A stretch of 64,000 nt of DNA from Phycisphaerae bacterium (GTDB lineage Bacteria > Planctomycetota > Phycisphaerae > JAJVII01), in NCBI GenBank assembly GCA_022072085.1, contig JAJVII010000004.1:1-64000 (forward strand), in the 5' to 3' direction. The translations under genes and the position numbers were made by a program. This document shows positions 53,802 through 62,398 of this stretch, one piece after another. Under the pieces are notes generated by a model. It was not told the origin of the DNA. It made no database searches and was given only the letters and a program-made list of their open reading frames with translations. Position 1 is the stretch's first letter. Each line of letters begins with the position of its first letter.

Positions 53802-55016
53802 TCAGCCGACGCGCTGTTTGCCCTTGTAGGTCGTGCCGCGCCAGGTGACGGCCGAGCGGCCGCCCACTTTGCGGATCGCGTTGATGATGATCGCGGTGCA
53901 GATGAAGGCGGCCAGGATGTAGGTCACGACGTAGCGCGTCGGGATGCCGGTCAGCGGGTAGAACCGCAGCAGGACCGTCTGCTGGAAAAACGCCGACGCC
54001 CCGCCGGCGATCAGGAACCCCCAGGCCAGCGGACCGGTCGCGCCCGCGAGCACGGCGATCAGCCCGCCGATGAACGACAGATAGGGAAACACGCCCATGA
54101 GCACCATCATCGCCAGCGAGGCGAACAGCCGCCCGCGGCTGACGAACGAGCCGTAGAAAATGCGGGTCCAGCCTCGCCAGGTCGCTTTGAAGCCGTGATA
54201 CATGTGCGTGGTGTAGAGCCCCTGGTTCTGCACGACGCGCAGGCGGATGCCGTCGGCCTTGGCCAGGCGGGCCATGTGGATGTCCTCGTTCACCTCGGCC
54301 TTCACCGGCTCGTGGCCGCCGATCTGCCAGTAGGCCTTCTTGTCCATGAGCATGAACGCGCCGTTGGCGTAGGCGGCCCGCGACTTCGGGTTGTTCACCC
54401 GCTTGGGACGGAACCAGAAGACCATGATCCCGCCGCAGACCGGCTGGAGCACCTGCTCCCAGAACCCGTCGGCGACGAGCTGCGGCAGGACAGAGAGAAA
54501 GGGCGAACCGTGCTCGCGGGCGTGCTGGTAGGCCAGACTCAACGACTGCCGCGAAACCTGCGTGCAGTCGGCGTCGATGAAGCAGAACCAGTCGCCGCGG
54601 GCCGCCTCGACGCCCAGACGCATGGCGTTGTTCTTGCCGAACCAGCCGTCGGCCAACTCGGTCACGTGGACGACGCGCAGCCGCTGATCGGCGGCGGCGA
54701 TCGAATCGGCGATGCGGCCGGTATCGTCGCCGCTACGGTCGTTGATGCAGATGACCTCGAAGTTGGGATAGTCCTGGTCGAGGACCGTGCGGAGGCATTT
54801 CTCGATGACGGCCTGCTCGTCCTTGGCGGCCACCAGGACGGAGATCATCGGCCAATCGGCGGTGTCGCACTCGGCGGCCGGCCGATAGTCGCCGGGGCGA
54901 AGCGGCGGATCCTCGCGGACGGCCAGGCTGACTTCGCGGTGACGGACCAGCCAGACCAGGGCGGTCAGCGATACCAGGCCGACCGCGAACCAGGCGAGCG
55001 AATAGAGCAGGATCAT
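53802..55016 (-). CDS. glycosyltransferase family 2, membrane protein
   Basis: A 404-aa processive-type GT2. One TM helix at the start (about 1-24), then the GT-A domain: SVLVAAKDEQAVIEKCL, INDRSGDDTG, GWFGKNNAMRLGV, FCFIDADC (D-x-D) and NEDIHMARLAK (the catalytic E-D), followed by three or four C-terminal TM helices. Similar proteins make carotenoid glycosides, hopanoid or wall polymers. The 126-nt longer ORF start lacks an SD. Confidence 0.88.
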   Translation of the reverse strand: MILLYSLAWFAVGLVSLTALVWLVRHREVSLAVREDPPLRPGDYRPAAECDTADWPMISVLVAAKDEQAVIEKCLRTVLDQDYPNFEVICINDRSGDDTGRIADSIAAADQRLRVVHVTELADGWFGKNNAMRLGVEAARGDWFCFIDADCTQVSRQSLSLAYQHAREHGSPFLSVLPQLVADGFWEQVLQPVCGGIMVFWFRPKRVNNPKSRAAYANGAFMLMDKKAYWQIGGHEPVKAEVNEDIHMARLAKADGIRLRVVQNQGLYTTHMYHGFKATWRGWTRIFYGSFVSRGRLFASLAMMVLMGVFPYLSFIGGLIAVLAGATGPLAWGFLIAGGASAFFQQTVLLRFYPLTGIPTRYVVTYILAAFICTAIIINAIRKVGGRSAVTWRGTTYKGKQRVG

Positions 55017-55202
55017 GCGGCGTCTCTCGTGTGTCAGGCGGCGGGGCGGACCGGTCTGTCTGCGCGGGGCGGCCGCCGGGAATCGGCTTGAGAGCTTACC
55101 CGTGGCGGCGCGCGGCGGCAAGGGGCAGCAGCCCTCGATCATTCCGAGGCGGCGCCAGCGGAGGCCGGCGCAGGCTTGTCGTCCAAACGGGTTGAGCGGG
55201 CG

Positions 55203-55523
55203 CTACTGGGCCACGTGGCGCGACGAACCGGAGGGACCGGAGACCGGCTTCTCGCGGACCATCTTCATCAGCAGCTTGCCGGGCGTGAAGGAGACGACGT
55301 TGCGCGGCGGGACCGCGACTTCCTGGTTGGTGCGCGGGTTGCGGGCCTTGCGGGCGGCACGCTTCTTGATCTCGAACACGCCGAAATTCCGCAGTTCGAT
55401 GCGTCCCTCCGCGCAGATGACCCGGCGGATTTCGGTCAGGACCATCTCAACCGCCTCTTTGGCCAACGCCTGGTTGAGCCCGAGGCGGTCGCTCACCGTT
55501 CGCACGATGTCCTTCTTAGTCAA
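55203..55523 (-). CDS. HU-family DNA-binding protein
   Basis: A 106-aa histone-like protein. MTKKDIVRTVSDRLGL, RIELRNFGVFEIKKRAARKARNPRTNQEV (the DNA-grasping arm) and VVSFTPGKLLMKMV match HU/IHF. It is an HU-type core (about 90 aa) plus a 15-residue tail. TTG start, 7 nt after GAGGAGG. A TTGCTT-17 nt-GATAAT promoter is about 220 nt upstream. Confidence 0.93.
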   Translation of the reverse strand: MTKKDIVRTVSDRLGLNQALAKEAVEMVLTEIRRVICAEGRIELRNFGVFEIKKRAARKARNPRTNQEVAVPPRNVVSFTPGKLLMKMVREKPVSGPSGSSRHVAQ

Positions 55524-55742
55524 TTCAAGACCTCCTCACTTAGCGTGCCACGTCCATGGCTGGCCCACGATGAGGCCGAGCCCCCCAGCAACGTCAGACC
55601 TGACGCCCCCCTGGCAGTGTATGAACATCGTTCCTTACACACGCGCCAACGGGCAGAGGGTCTTTGATCGACAAAACTCAAATGAAGCCCCCATGAGACT
55701 CCGTGAGAAATCACAAAAACGGATCCCCGGCAGGACACACCT
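55524..55742. other. leader between HU promoter and HU gene
   Basis: No gene supported. About 215 nt of untranslated leader if the promoter at 55743 is used. Confidence 0.35.
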
Positions 55743-55771
55743 ATTATCGAGATAGCGGTTCGGCAAAGCAA
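55743..55771 (-). promoter_or_regulatory. candidate promoter, HU gene
   Basis: On the minus strand TTGCTT, 17-nt spacer, GATAAT. It lies between the HU gene and the YkgJ-type genes. Confidence 0.45.
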
Positions 55772-55782
55772 GAAGAATTTCG

Positions 55783-56331
55783 TTAACGTCTTGTGGGGGA
55801 AGGACTAATAAGACCCCTTTTGAACAGCAGAATCAGCGATGCTCGCCACTCGACATAAGCGTATGGCAGCGAACACGTTCGGCACGCGTCTTGCAGACGC
55901 CCCTGGAGCCGCTCGTACAGCGGCCGGCTGCACCGGTCCCAGCCTTGCTGGCAGTAAAATATCCGACAGCCCAGCGGCCTGATCGCGTGCACCGTACACA
56001 GGCCGCCCGACTGGAGCGGGCAGGCGTCGGGCAGGGCGGCATCGGCTGGATCGGCCGGCGGCGCAATCGGCCCGCCCGGGAACGCCGATGCCGCCGACGC
56101 GGCGACCGCGGGCCAGCCGCTCAGAAAGTAGACCAACTCGGGCGTGGTCACATAGAGCCGGTGCCCCCACGCGGCGAAGTTGCAGCACCGTCCGCTGCGG
56201 CGGCAAAGCGGCTGCTCGCGGGCGACGACGTCGGCCAGTTCGGCGTAGACCGACTCGACGACGTCGAGGATGGCGCGGTCGCCGATGCGCTCGGCCAGCG
56301 CCGCGGCCAGGTTGTCATTCGGCGGCCTCAT
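55783..56331 (-). CDS. YkgJ-family cysteine-cluster protein
   Basis: A 182-aa protein with the Cys-cluster pattern of the YkgJ family (probable Fe-S or Zn protein of unknown role): LCRRSGRCCNFAAWG at about 42-56, DACPLQSGGLCTVHAIRPLGCRIFYC (about 100-125) and ACRTCSLPY near the end. Its start overlaps the stop of the next upstream family member by 17 nt, so the two are co-transcribed. Confidence 0.85.
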   Translation of the reverse strand: MRPPNDNLAAALAERIGDRAILDVVESVYAELADVVAREQPLCRRSGRCCNFAAWGHRLYVTTPELVYFLSGWPAVAASAASAFPGGPIAPPADPADAALPDACPLQSGGLCTVHAIRPLGCRIFYCQQGWDRCSRPLYERLQGRLQDACRTCSLPYAYVEWRASLILLFKRGLISPSPTRR

Positions 56332-56779
56332 CGCGATCGTCCTCGGGCAGGGTGTACCATTGCGGCGACTTGCGGATCGTCTCGATCTGCACGAAGTCGT
56401 AGTGTGTGCCGTTGTCCATGCCGGGGCAGGGGGTGCGGGCCTTGGCGTCGTCCCAGGCGGCGCGGCTGCGGAGGTTCATCGACCAGAACGGCCAGGTTCG
56501 GCACTGCTGCGGGCGGATCGGGTAGATGCCGCAGACCCGCCGCCCGTCGTCGGTGCGTTTGAGGAAGACGCAGTCGAAGTTCGGCCGCTCGACGATCGTC
56601 ACGCGGCTGCCCTCGCGGCGGAGGATCGGGCCCCACAGGTCGTCGGGGTGCATGTGGATGAACTCGGCGATGCGGCGGATCTCCTCCTTGTCCACCCAGA
56701 CCACGCCGGGCCCGCCGGTGCAGCAGTTGCCGCAGCCGGTGCACTTGAAACTCAGCCCGTCCTGATACCATGCGGCCAT
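56315..56779 (-). CDS. YkgJ-family cysteine-cluster protein
   Basis: A 154-aa member of the same family: FKCTGCGNCCTGGPGVVWV near residues 11-29, FDCVFLKRTDDGRRVCGIYPIRPQQCRTWPFW (Cys cluster) in the middle and TPCPGMDNG. CxxCxxCC and CGIYPxRPxxCRxxPF are classic. Start ATG 7 nt after GGAGG; the 273-aa track ORF is too long. Overlaps the next gene of the same family. Confidence 0.88.
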   Translation of the reverse strand: MAAWYQDGLSFKCTGCGNCCTGGPGVVWVDKEEIRRIAEFIHMHPDDLWGPILRREGSRVTIVERPNFDCVFLKRTDDGRRVCGIYPIRPQQCRTWPFWSMNLRSRAAWDDAKARTPCPGMDNGTHYDFVQIETIRKSPQWYTLPEDDRDEAAE

Positions 56780-56947
56780 GAGACTGCCTCCGCGGTAACA
56801 AAGCCAATCCCGCCAGCCTATCGGCCCGGCCGCGGAGCGTAAAGCCCAAGTTCGAGTTTGTTCCGGGTTCGGGCGGACTGCGATTTGCCCGTTCCGCCGG
56901 CGAATCTTACGTTTGAATTGCAGTGATCGCCGGGAATGTGATGGCGC

Positions 56948-57070
56948 ATGCAACCCTGGACTGTACAACTGCGCGTCCGCCGTTGCCGGCGATTGGCCTG
57001 GGTGATCGGGTTGGTCGTCCTGATCGTGCTGATCATGACCGCGCCGGAGGCGGTCGGGTCGCCCGGCTGA
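56948..57070 (+). CDS. candidate 40-aa single-TM small protein
   Basis: Below the track limit. Basic N-terminus MQPWTVQLRVRRCRRL then a helix AWVIGLVVLIVLIMT and a short acidic/Pro tail. It lies between two minus-strand Cys-cluster genes. No strong SD (GGGAATG at 10-15 nt). Small membrane protein or chance. Confidence 0.3.
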   Translation: MQPWTVQLRVRRCRRLAWVIGLVVLIVLIMTAPEAVGSPG

Positions 57071-57137
57071 CCGAACGGACAAATCCCACTTGCCGCGCGT
57101 CTCCGACGCTTCGCCGGGACGCCAGTGAGTGACCATA

Positions 57138-57166
57138 GAGCCGACCTTGCTGTCGCGGGTCGGCTC
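57138..57166. terminator. hairpin terminator of the small Cys protein gene
   Basis: GAGCCGACC and GGTCGGCTC form a 9-bp stem around an 11-nt loop just past the minus-strand stop at 57170. It could also end the plus-strand small ORF. Confidence 0.5.
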
Positions 57167-57169
57167 ACT

Positions 57170-57376
57170 TCATGCGCCGGACGCGGCCCGCCAGTGGCAG
57201 GGGCGGTTGCGGTCGACGAGCCGGCGGAGCTTGCGGCAGTAGACGGCTGACATCGTGCGGCAGGCGCCGGCGGTGTAGGCGGGCGGGAAGTCGCTGTAGG
57301 GGCAGTTGAACGAACAGATTTCCGGCGGCGCGGGCTGGGAACTTCGTCGGGCGAGCTTGCGTTTTCGCTTGGCCAT
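57170..57376 (-). CDS. small cysteine-rich protein, hypothetical
   Basis: A 68-aa basic protein: MAKRKRKLARRSSQ then ICSFNCPYSDFPPAYTAGACRT, AVYC, and RNRPCHW. Five Cys in a C-x3-C ... C ... C ... C pattern fit a small zinc or iron-sulfur site. It resembles short conserved planctomycete proteins I cannot name. It leads on the same strand to the two YkgJ-type genes. SD weak (GAGTG). Confidence 0.7.
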   Translation of the reverse strand: MAKRKRKLARRSSQPAPPEICSFNCPYSDFPPAYTAGACRTMSAVYCRKLRRLVDRNRPCHWRAASGA

Positions 57377-57418
57377 GCGGGCACTCTATCGGCCAGCGGC
57401 GGCGCGGGCAAGTCGGGC

Positions 57419-57447
57419 TTGTCGGGGCGGGGGAATTCTGGCACAAT
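57419..57447 (+). promoter_or_regulatory. candidate promoter, second Gfo/Idh gene
   Basis: TTGTCG, 17-nt spacer, CACAAT, 60 nt before the start codon. Confidence 0.4.
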
Positions 57448-57506
57448 GCAGGCGGCGGGGCGATGCCCGTCGAACAGCCTGTTTTACAACCGGAAAAGGA
57501 GCACCC

Positions 57507-58547
57507 ATGGCTGAGAAGGCGACCGTTGCGGTGATCGGATGCGGGGGCGTGGCTGGCTATGCCCACCTGCCGGCACTGGTCAAGATGGACAACGTCCAAC
57601 TCGTCGGCGTCTGTGATATCGACGCCGCCAAGGCCAAGGAAAAGGCCGACCGCTTCGGCGGCAAGGTCTACACCGATTACCGCAAGATGCTCGCGGAACT
57701 CAAGCCGCAACGCGTCCACGTGCTGACGCCCGAGTCCGTTCACGTCGCCCCGGCCCTGGACGCGCTCAAGAGCGGCGCGGATGTGCTGATCGAGAAGCCG
57801 CTGGCCGAGTCCGTCGCCTCCTGCCGCAAGCTGACCGGCGCCGCCAACGGCGAGCGGCTGATCGGCATCGACTACAATTATCGCTTCATCCCCGTCATGG
57901 AGAAGGCCCACGAGGTCGTCCGCGACGGCGGCATCGGCGACCTGCTGGGCATCAGCCTGGCCTGCCACAATTTCTGCTGGCATCACTGCCTCGACCTGTC
58001 CCGCTGGCTGGCCGGCCCGGTCACGCGCGTCCGCGCCACCGAAGGCCGCAAGGCCCAGGCCGATCCGGGCGCACCCCTGCGGGCGTTCCCTTCGCACCAT
58101 CCGACGGTGATGCTCGGCCATCCGATGGTCGCCTCGGCCCAGCTCGAGCACGAGCACGGCGCGATCACGCACATCACGACCACCTCACAGTTCGACCTCC
58201 AGGACCTGATGTTCGAGATGCGGCTGATCGGCACGCACGGCTGGCTGCGGATCGACCAGGTGCGGATCGAGGACGTGGTCGGGCGGCTGCGCCGGTTCCG
58301 TACGCGGCACGAAGAGGGCGGCGTGACGCCGGCCTCCAACGGCGAACTGATCGAGTTTTATCCGGCCAGCCGCGGCGGCCTGCCGATCAGCTTCAGCGCG
58401 TCGATCCGGGCGTTCCACCGGGCCGCCGACAGCCGGCTGGCCGCCCCGACGTCGGCCGAATACGGCGCGGAGATCGTGGCCATCGAGACGGCCGCCCGCA
58501 AGGCAGTCGACGAAGGCCGGGCCGTCAAGCTGTCCGAAGTGATGTAG
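57507..58547 (+). CDS. Gfo/Idh/MocA family oxidoreductase
   Basis: A 346-aa NAD(P)-dependent sugar/inositol-type dehydrogenase: VAVIGCGGVAGYAHLPALVK, VGVCDID, TPESVHVAPALDALKSGADVLIEKPLAES (EKP Lys), GIDYNYRFIPVMEKAHEVV and HHCLDLSRWLAG (catalytic H-x-x-D). ATG preceded by AAAAGGAGCACCC; the 413-aa track start is wrong. Ends at a perfect bidirectional terminator. Confidence 0.9.
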   Translation: MAEKATVAVIGCGGVAGYAHLPALVKMDNVQLVGVCDIDAAKAKEKADRFGGKVYTDYRKMLAELKPQRVHVLTPESVHVAPALDALKSGADVLIEKPLAESVASCRKLTGAANGERLIGIDYNYRFIPVMEKAHEVVRDGGIGDLLGISLACHNFCWHHCLDLSRWLAGPVTRVRATEGRKAQADPGAPLRAFPSHHPTVMLGHPMVASAQLEHEHGAITHITTTSQFDLQDLMFEMRLIGTHGWLRIDQVRIEDVVGRLRRFRTRHEEGGVTPASNGELIEFYPASRGGLPISFSASIRAFHRAADSRLAAPTSAEYGAEIVAIETAARKAVDEGRAVKLSEVM

Positions 58548-58572
58548 GATGGGCTGGACGGGCGCATGAAAT

Positions 58573-58600
58573 CGGGCCCGGGGCGCCTGCCCCGGGCCCG
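58573..58600. terminator. bidirectional terminator
   Basis: A perfect 12-bp stem CGGGCCCGGGGC / GCCCCGGGCCCG with a GCCT loop, followed by TTGTGTTT. It lies between the convergent oxidoreductase and phosphomannomutase genes. Confidence 0.85.
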
Positions 58601-58613
58601 TTGTGTTTCGCGG

Positions 58614-60017
58614 TCAGTGCGTTTCGGGCTTGCCCAGCAGGGGGGTCAGTTCGGCCAGTTTCTCTTCCAGCAGTTTCTGCGTCGCGGCCTCGGCGTTCAG
58701 CCGAAGCAGCGGCTCGGTGTTGCTCTTGCGGACGTTGAACCACCAGTCGTCGAAGTCGATGCGGATGCCGTCCTGGCGGTCGATCTCGCCCTGGCCGTAT
58801 CGCTCGGCCAGCTTGTCGATGGTCTCGTCCTTCTTCTCGTTGCGGAAGTTGAGTTCGCCGCTGGAGGCGTAGCGGCTCAGCGGCTTGAGCAGTTGCGACA
58901 GCGGCACGTTGCGGCGGCTGAGCAGGTTGAGCATCTGGATGAAGACCATCGCCCCGCTGTCGGCGAAGAAGTAGTCCTTGAAGTAGAAGTGCCCTGAGCC
59001 CTCGCCGGCGAAGACGCCGTTGGCTTCGGACAGGGCCTTCTTGATGTAAGCGTGTCCGACGCGCTCGCGGCGCGGCACGCCGCCGGCCCGGGTGATTTCC
59101 TCGACGACCACGCGGCTGGTCCGCACGTCGTAGACGACGGTCGAGCCCGGCTCGCGGGCCAGGAACACCGGCACCAGCAGGGCGGTGATCAGGTCGCTGT
59201 GAACGGGCCGCCCGGTCTGGTCGACGAAGACGCAGCGGTCGGCGTCGCCGTCGAAGCAGACGCCGAAGTGGGCCTTCTCGGCCACGACCGCGCGGCGCAG
59301 CTCGCGCAGGCTGGATTCGAGCATCGGGTTGGGCTCGTGCCTGAACTCGCCCAGCGGGGCGAAGTTCAGGGGGACGATTTCCACCGGCAGGTCGTCGAAG
59401 ACGGCCGGGACCATCTTGCCCGCGCTGCCGTTGGAGGCGTCGACGACGACGCGCAGCGGCCGCAGGCCTTCGTCCATGAACCCGCGCAGGAAGTCGCGGT
59501 ACGGGCCCCACAGGTCTTCGCGGTGCCGCGTCGCCCCGACGGTCACCTTGTGGATGGCGATGGCCTCGGCGATCCGCTTGAGTTCCCATAGCCCGGTGTC
59601 CTGGCCGATCGGACGGGCCTTCTGCCCGCTGATCTTGAACCCGTTGTACTGCGCCGGATTGTGGCTGGCCGTCACCTGCACCCCGCCGCACGTGCCCAGG
59701 TGGTTGATTGCGAAGTAGATCATCGGCGTGTCGCACAGACCGATGTCGATCGTCTCGGTGTTCGTCGAGCTGATGCCGGTGACCAGCGCGTCGGTCAGCG
59801 CCGGGCTGGACTGCCGGGCGTCGCAGCCGACCACCAGGCGATTGGCCGACTGCTCGCTGCGGCTGTAGCCGGTCAGCAGCGACCGCAGGAAGCTGGCCGA
59901 CGCGTGGCCGACCTTCCACGCGACGTCCTCGTTCAGCGGCTCGGGGTAGGTCCCGCGAATGTCGTAGGCCTTGAATATCTGGTCCATCACCGGGGAGGGC
60001 TTGGGTTTCTCTGGCAT
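58614..60017 (-). CDS. phosphomannomutase/phosphoglucomutase
   Basis: A 467-aa alpha-D-phosphohexomutase that interconverts 1- and 6-phospho sugars. FKAYDIRGTYPEPLNEDVAWKVG opens it; VTASHNPAQYNGFK carries the phosphoserine; CFDGDADRCVFVD binds Mg; GEGSGHFYFKDYFFADSGAMVF and VRKSNTEPLLRLNAEA end it. I start at MPEKPKPSP. The frame continues 57 codons upstream to a GTG that overlaps the stop of the previous gene (TAGTG) and encodes a Cys-pair segment FFKCPNCEYAD, so a longer N-terminus is quite possible. Confidence 0.92.
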   Translation of the reverse strand: MPEKPKPSPVMDQIFKAYDIRGTYPEPLNEDVAWKVGHASASFLRSLLTGYSRSEQSANRLVVGCDARQSSPALTDALVTGISSTNTETIDIGLCDTPMIYFAINHLGTCGGVQVTASHNPAQYNGFKISGQKARPIGQDTGLWELKRIAEAIAIHKVTVGATRHREDLWGPYRDFLRGFMDEGLRPLRVVVDASNGSAGKMVPAVFDDLPVEIVPLNFAPLGEFRHEPNPMLESSLRELRRAVVAEKAHFGVCFDGDADRCVFVDQTGRPVHSDLITALLVPVFLAREPGSTVVYDVRTSRVVVEEITRAGGVPRRERVGHAYIKKALSEANGVFAGEGSGHFYFKDYFFADSGAMVFIQMLNLLSRRNVPLSQLLKPLSRYASSGELNFRNEKKDETIDKLAERYGQGEIDRQDGIRIDFDDWWFNVRKSNTEPLLRLNAEAATQKLLEEKLAELTPLLGKPETH

Positions 60018-60187
60018 CGGGCGACTGTCCTGTTGGGGGGGCGGTTGGGTCAGGTTAACGTCCGCGTATTCGCAGTTGGGACACTTGAAGAACCCGGCCG
60101 CCTGCCGGGCGCGGCAGACGGCCTGGGATATTGTATAGCTCTGCCCGGGGCAGCGCCGAGATTCCGCCTGGTCTTCGTCTCTGTTCA

Positions 60188-61018
60188 CTAGGTAACCGTC
60201 GATTCAGCCTCCGTGGCCGGGACGCGGAACTTAAAGTTGGGGCTCATCCCCATCCACCCGGCCGGGTTGTCGAACGTGATCGCCCGAACGACCTCCTCGC
60301 CCAGACCGAGCTTGCGGACCGCCTCGGCTGCCCGCAGCAGGCTCAGCGGGTCGGACGGGCCCCAGTCGGCTGAACTGTTCACCAGCATCCGCCGGCTGCC
60401 CCACTGCTTGAGGATCTTGGCTGTCCGCTCGGGGCTCAGCTTCGTCGGGTAGACTGTCATGCCGCACCAGCAGCCCTCGAAGCCTCGGCTGACAGGCATC
60501 GTCTCTTCGGTGTTGTGGTCGATGTCCACAAGGTGCGGCGGGACTTTCATCTCACGCAGGATGTCCACCGTGCGCTTTGTCCCCCGCAGTTTGTCCACGT
60601 GCGGCGTGTGGATCATGATCGGCATGTTCCGCTCGACCGCGATCTGAAGCTGTGCGCGGAACGCCTTCTCCTCGTTGGGCGTGATGTTGTTGAAACCGAT
60701 CTCGCCCAGCGCGACGACGTTCGGCCGGTCCAGATATTCGCCCATGCCGGCCAGCGTCTCCTCGGCCAGCCTGGCGTCCTCGGACTCCTTGGGGTTCACC
60801 GCGATCGCGCAGTAATAGTCGATGCCGACCTTCGCCGCCCGCTGGCCCTCCCACGTCGTCAGGTGATTGAAATAGTCCCAGAAGGTTCCGGGGTAGCGGC
60901 GGGCCGATCCCAGCCAGAACGCCGGTTCCATGATCGCCACGATCCCCGCCGCCGCCATCCGCTCGTAGTCGTCGGTCGTGCGGGAATACATGTGTATGTG
61001 ATGGTCGATCGCTCGCAT
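60188..61018 (-). CDS. TatD-like metal-dependent hydrolase (EboB/EboC-related)
   Basis: A 276-aa amidohydrolase-fold protein. DHHIHMYSRTTDDYERM (H-x-H metal pair), AIMEPAFWLG, GEIGFNNITPNEEKAF, IMIHTPHVDKLRGTKRTVD, DHNTEETM and LVNSSADWGPSDPL fit the TatD-type hydrolase of the ebo gene cluster seen in cyanobacteria and others. None of the other ebo genes is here. ATG follows GGGAGTTTGTCC. The phosphomannomutase gene begins at its stop, so they are probably coupled. Confidence 0.82.
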   Translation of the reverse strand: MRAIDHHIHMYSRTTDDYERMAAAGIVAIMEPAFWLGSARRYPGTFWDYFNHLTTWEGQRAAKVGIDYYCAIAVNPKESEDARLAEETLAGMGEYLDRPNVVALGEIGFNNITPNEEKAFRAQLQIAVERNMPIMIHTPHVDKLRGTKRTVDILREMKVPPHLVDIDHNTEETMPVSRGFEGCWCGMTVYPTKLSPERTAKILKQWGSRRMLVNSSADWGPSDPLSLLRAAEAVRKLGLGEEVVRAITFDNPAGWMGMSPNFKFRVPATEAESTVT

Positions 61019-61350
61019 GGACAAACTCCCAGTTCCGGGGGTTGCTGCTTCTGTATACCGCTGTCGGTGGGGCGAGTCAAGCCGACCCGGAATCCGCAAA
61101 CTCGCCCCGCCGAACACGCTCGGCCCAGCCGATCGGGCCGGTGCAATATCCAACCTGGACTGCGCGTGCAAACGGCGTACCAGGCTCACGCCCGTGACGG
61201 AAACGCCATATCTGATTACGCCTCAAATGTTTGCAGTATGACCGCTCGCAACGACCCGCCGACCGCCTGCACAACGGCCGTGCAAACCGCCCTGAGCTTA
61301 TGCAGTCCCTCGCAAACTTGGTCGCTGACGAAATTGCCAAATAATCCACC
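61019..61350. other. gene-free stretch between TatD-like gene and Rrf2 unit
   Basis: About 330 nt. On the minus strand a possible TATACA -10 (61052-61057) serves the TatD-like gene. I see no gene or repeat in the remainder. Confidence 0.4.
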
Positions 61351-61378
61351 TTGACACCCGCAGGAACATAAATATAGT
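61351..61378 (+). promoter_or_regulatory. strong sigma70-type promoter of the Rrf2-iscA unit
   Basis: TTGACA, 16-nt spacer, TATAGT: the best promoter in the window. Confidence 0.75.
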
Positions 61379-61393
61379 ACCGTGTGCATACTA
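61375..61393. promoter_or_regulatory. candidate Rrf2 operator
   Basis: TAGTA-CCGTGTGCA-TACTA is an inverted repeat that overlaps the -10 and runs into the transcribed region just before the Rrf2 gene; consistent with autorepression. Confidence 0.6.
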
Positions 61394-61427
61394 AATTGGT
61401 CCACAGCTATCCACCGAGGATTCAAGG

Positions 61428-61925
61428 ATGCTTTCGCTCACCAAAAAGACGGAGTATGCCCTGATCGCCATGTCGCACCTGGCGCGACGGGATGGCAAGC
61501 TGGCGTCGGCCCGCGAGATCGCGGAGCGCTACTCGCTTCCGCTGCCGGTGCTGATGAACATCCTCAAGAAGCTCAACCACGAGAATCTCGTCGATTCGGT
61601 CCGCGGCGCCAAGGGCGGCTACCGGCTGGCCGTCCGGTCGGAGGATCTCTCGCTGACGCGGCTGATCGAGGCCATCGAAGGTCCCGTTCGGCTTATCGAT
61701 TGCGCGGACTTCGATCACGACCGCGGGACCGATCACGGCGACATGTGCGTGCGGATGGGCGGCTGCCCCATCCGCGGACCGGTGATGAAGGTGCATCGCC
61801 GGTTGCAGGAATTCCTCAGCACGATCACTCTGGCCGACATCGTCCGCCAGACGATTCCAGGGGAGCCCCTGGCTGTGCAACTCGCCCCGGCGCAGCCCGG
61901 CACGCAGGGCATGACGGGGGCGTAG
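61428..61925 (+). CDS. Rrf2-family transcriptional regulator (IscR-like)
   Basis: A 165-aa winged-helix regulator. LTKKTEYALIAMSHLARRDG and GYRLAVRSEDLSLTRLIEAIEGP are the DNA-binding and wing parts; C92, C107 and C113 (DCADFDHDRG..MCVRMGGC) form the presumed [2Fe-2S] site, with 14 and 5 residues between cysteines instead of 5 and 5 in E. coli IscR. It probably represses itself and iscA when holding a cluster. The TAGTA-N9-TACTA site overlaps its -10. Confidence 0.9.
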   Translation: MLSLTKKTEYALIAMSHLARRDGKLASAREIAERYSLPLPVLMNILKKLNHENLVDSVRGAKGGYRLAVRSEDLSLTRLIEAIEGPVRLIDCADFDHDRGTDHGDMCVRMGGCPIRGPVMKVHRRLQEFLSTITLADIVRQTIPGEPLAVQLAPAQPGTQGMTGA

Positions 61926-62036
61926 ACGGCGAAGGAACGGGTCGGACCGGCGCGTGGCCGGCCCGGTTGACGAGATAGTGCTGTTCGCATTTTACGCAAT
62001 CGCACCGGACCGTGGTCCGGAGGGAGTTGACCAGAG

Positions 62037-62366
62037 ATGGCGATCGAGTTGACTGAGAGAGCGGCCGAGGAAGTCAAGACGATCCTCAAGCAGCAGAGCC
62101 TGTCCGATGAGACCTGCCTGCGCGTCGGTGTGCGCGGCGGCGGGTGCTCGGGTTTCAGCTATATGCTCGACCTGGTGGAGAAGGCGTCCGACGAGGACGA
62201 GGTGCTCGACAGCCACGGCGTCAAGCTGGTGTGCGACTCCAAGAGCTATCTCTATCTCAACGGCACGACCATTGACTTCCGCGACGAGGTGATGGGCCGC
62301 GGGTTCGTCTTCAACAACCCCAACGCGACCAGCACCTGCGGCTGCGGCAGCAGCTTCACCGCCTGA
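62037..62366 (+). CDS. iron-sulfur carrier protein, IscA/ErpA (HesB) family
   Basis: A 109-aa A-type carrier: LRVGVRGGGCSGFSYML (C37) and NATSTCGCGSSF (C101, C103) are the three cluster ligands. ATG at 62037. It follows the Rrf2 gene by 111 nt on the same strand and is likely under the same control. No isc/suf genes are adjacent. Confidence 0.94.
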   Translation: MAIELTERAAEEVKTILKQQSLSDETCLRVGVRGGGCSGFSYMLDLVEKASDEDEVLDSHGVKLVCDSKSYLYLNGTTIDFRDEVMGRGFVFNNPNATSTCGCGSSFTA

Positions 62367-62398
62367 ACGACCACAGGCAGCAATGCCTGCCTTCGAAA

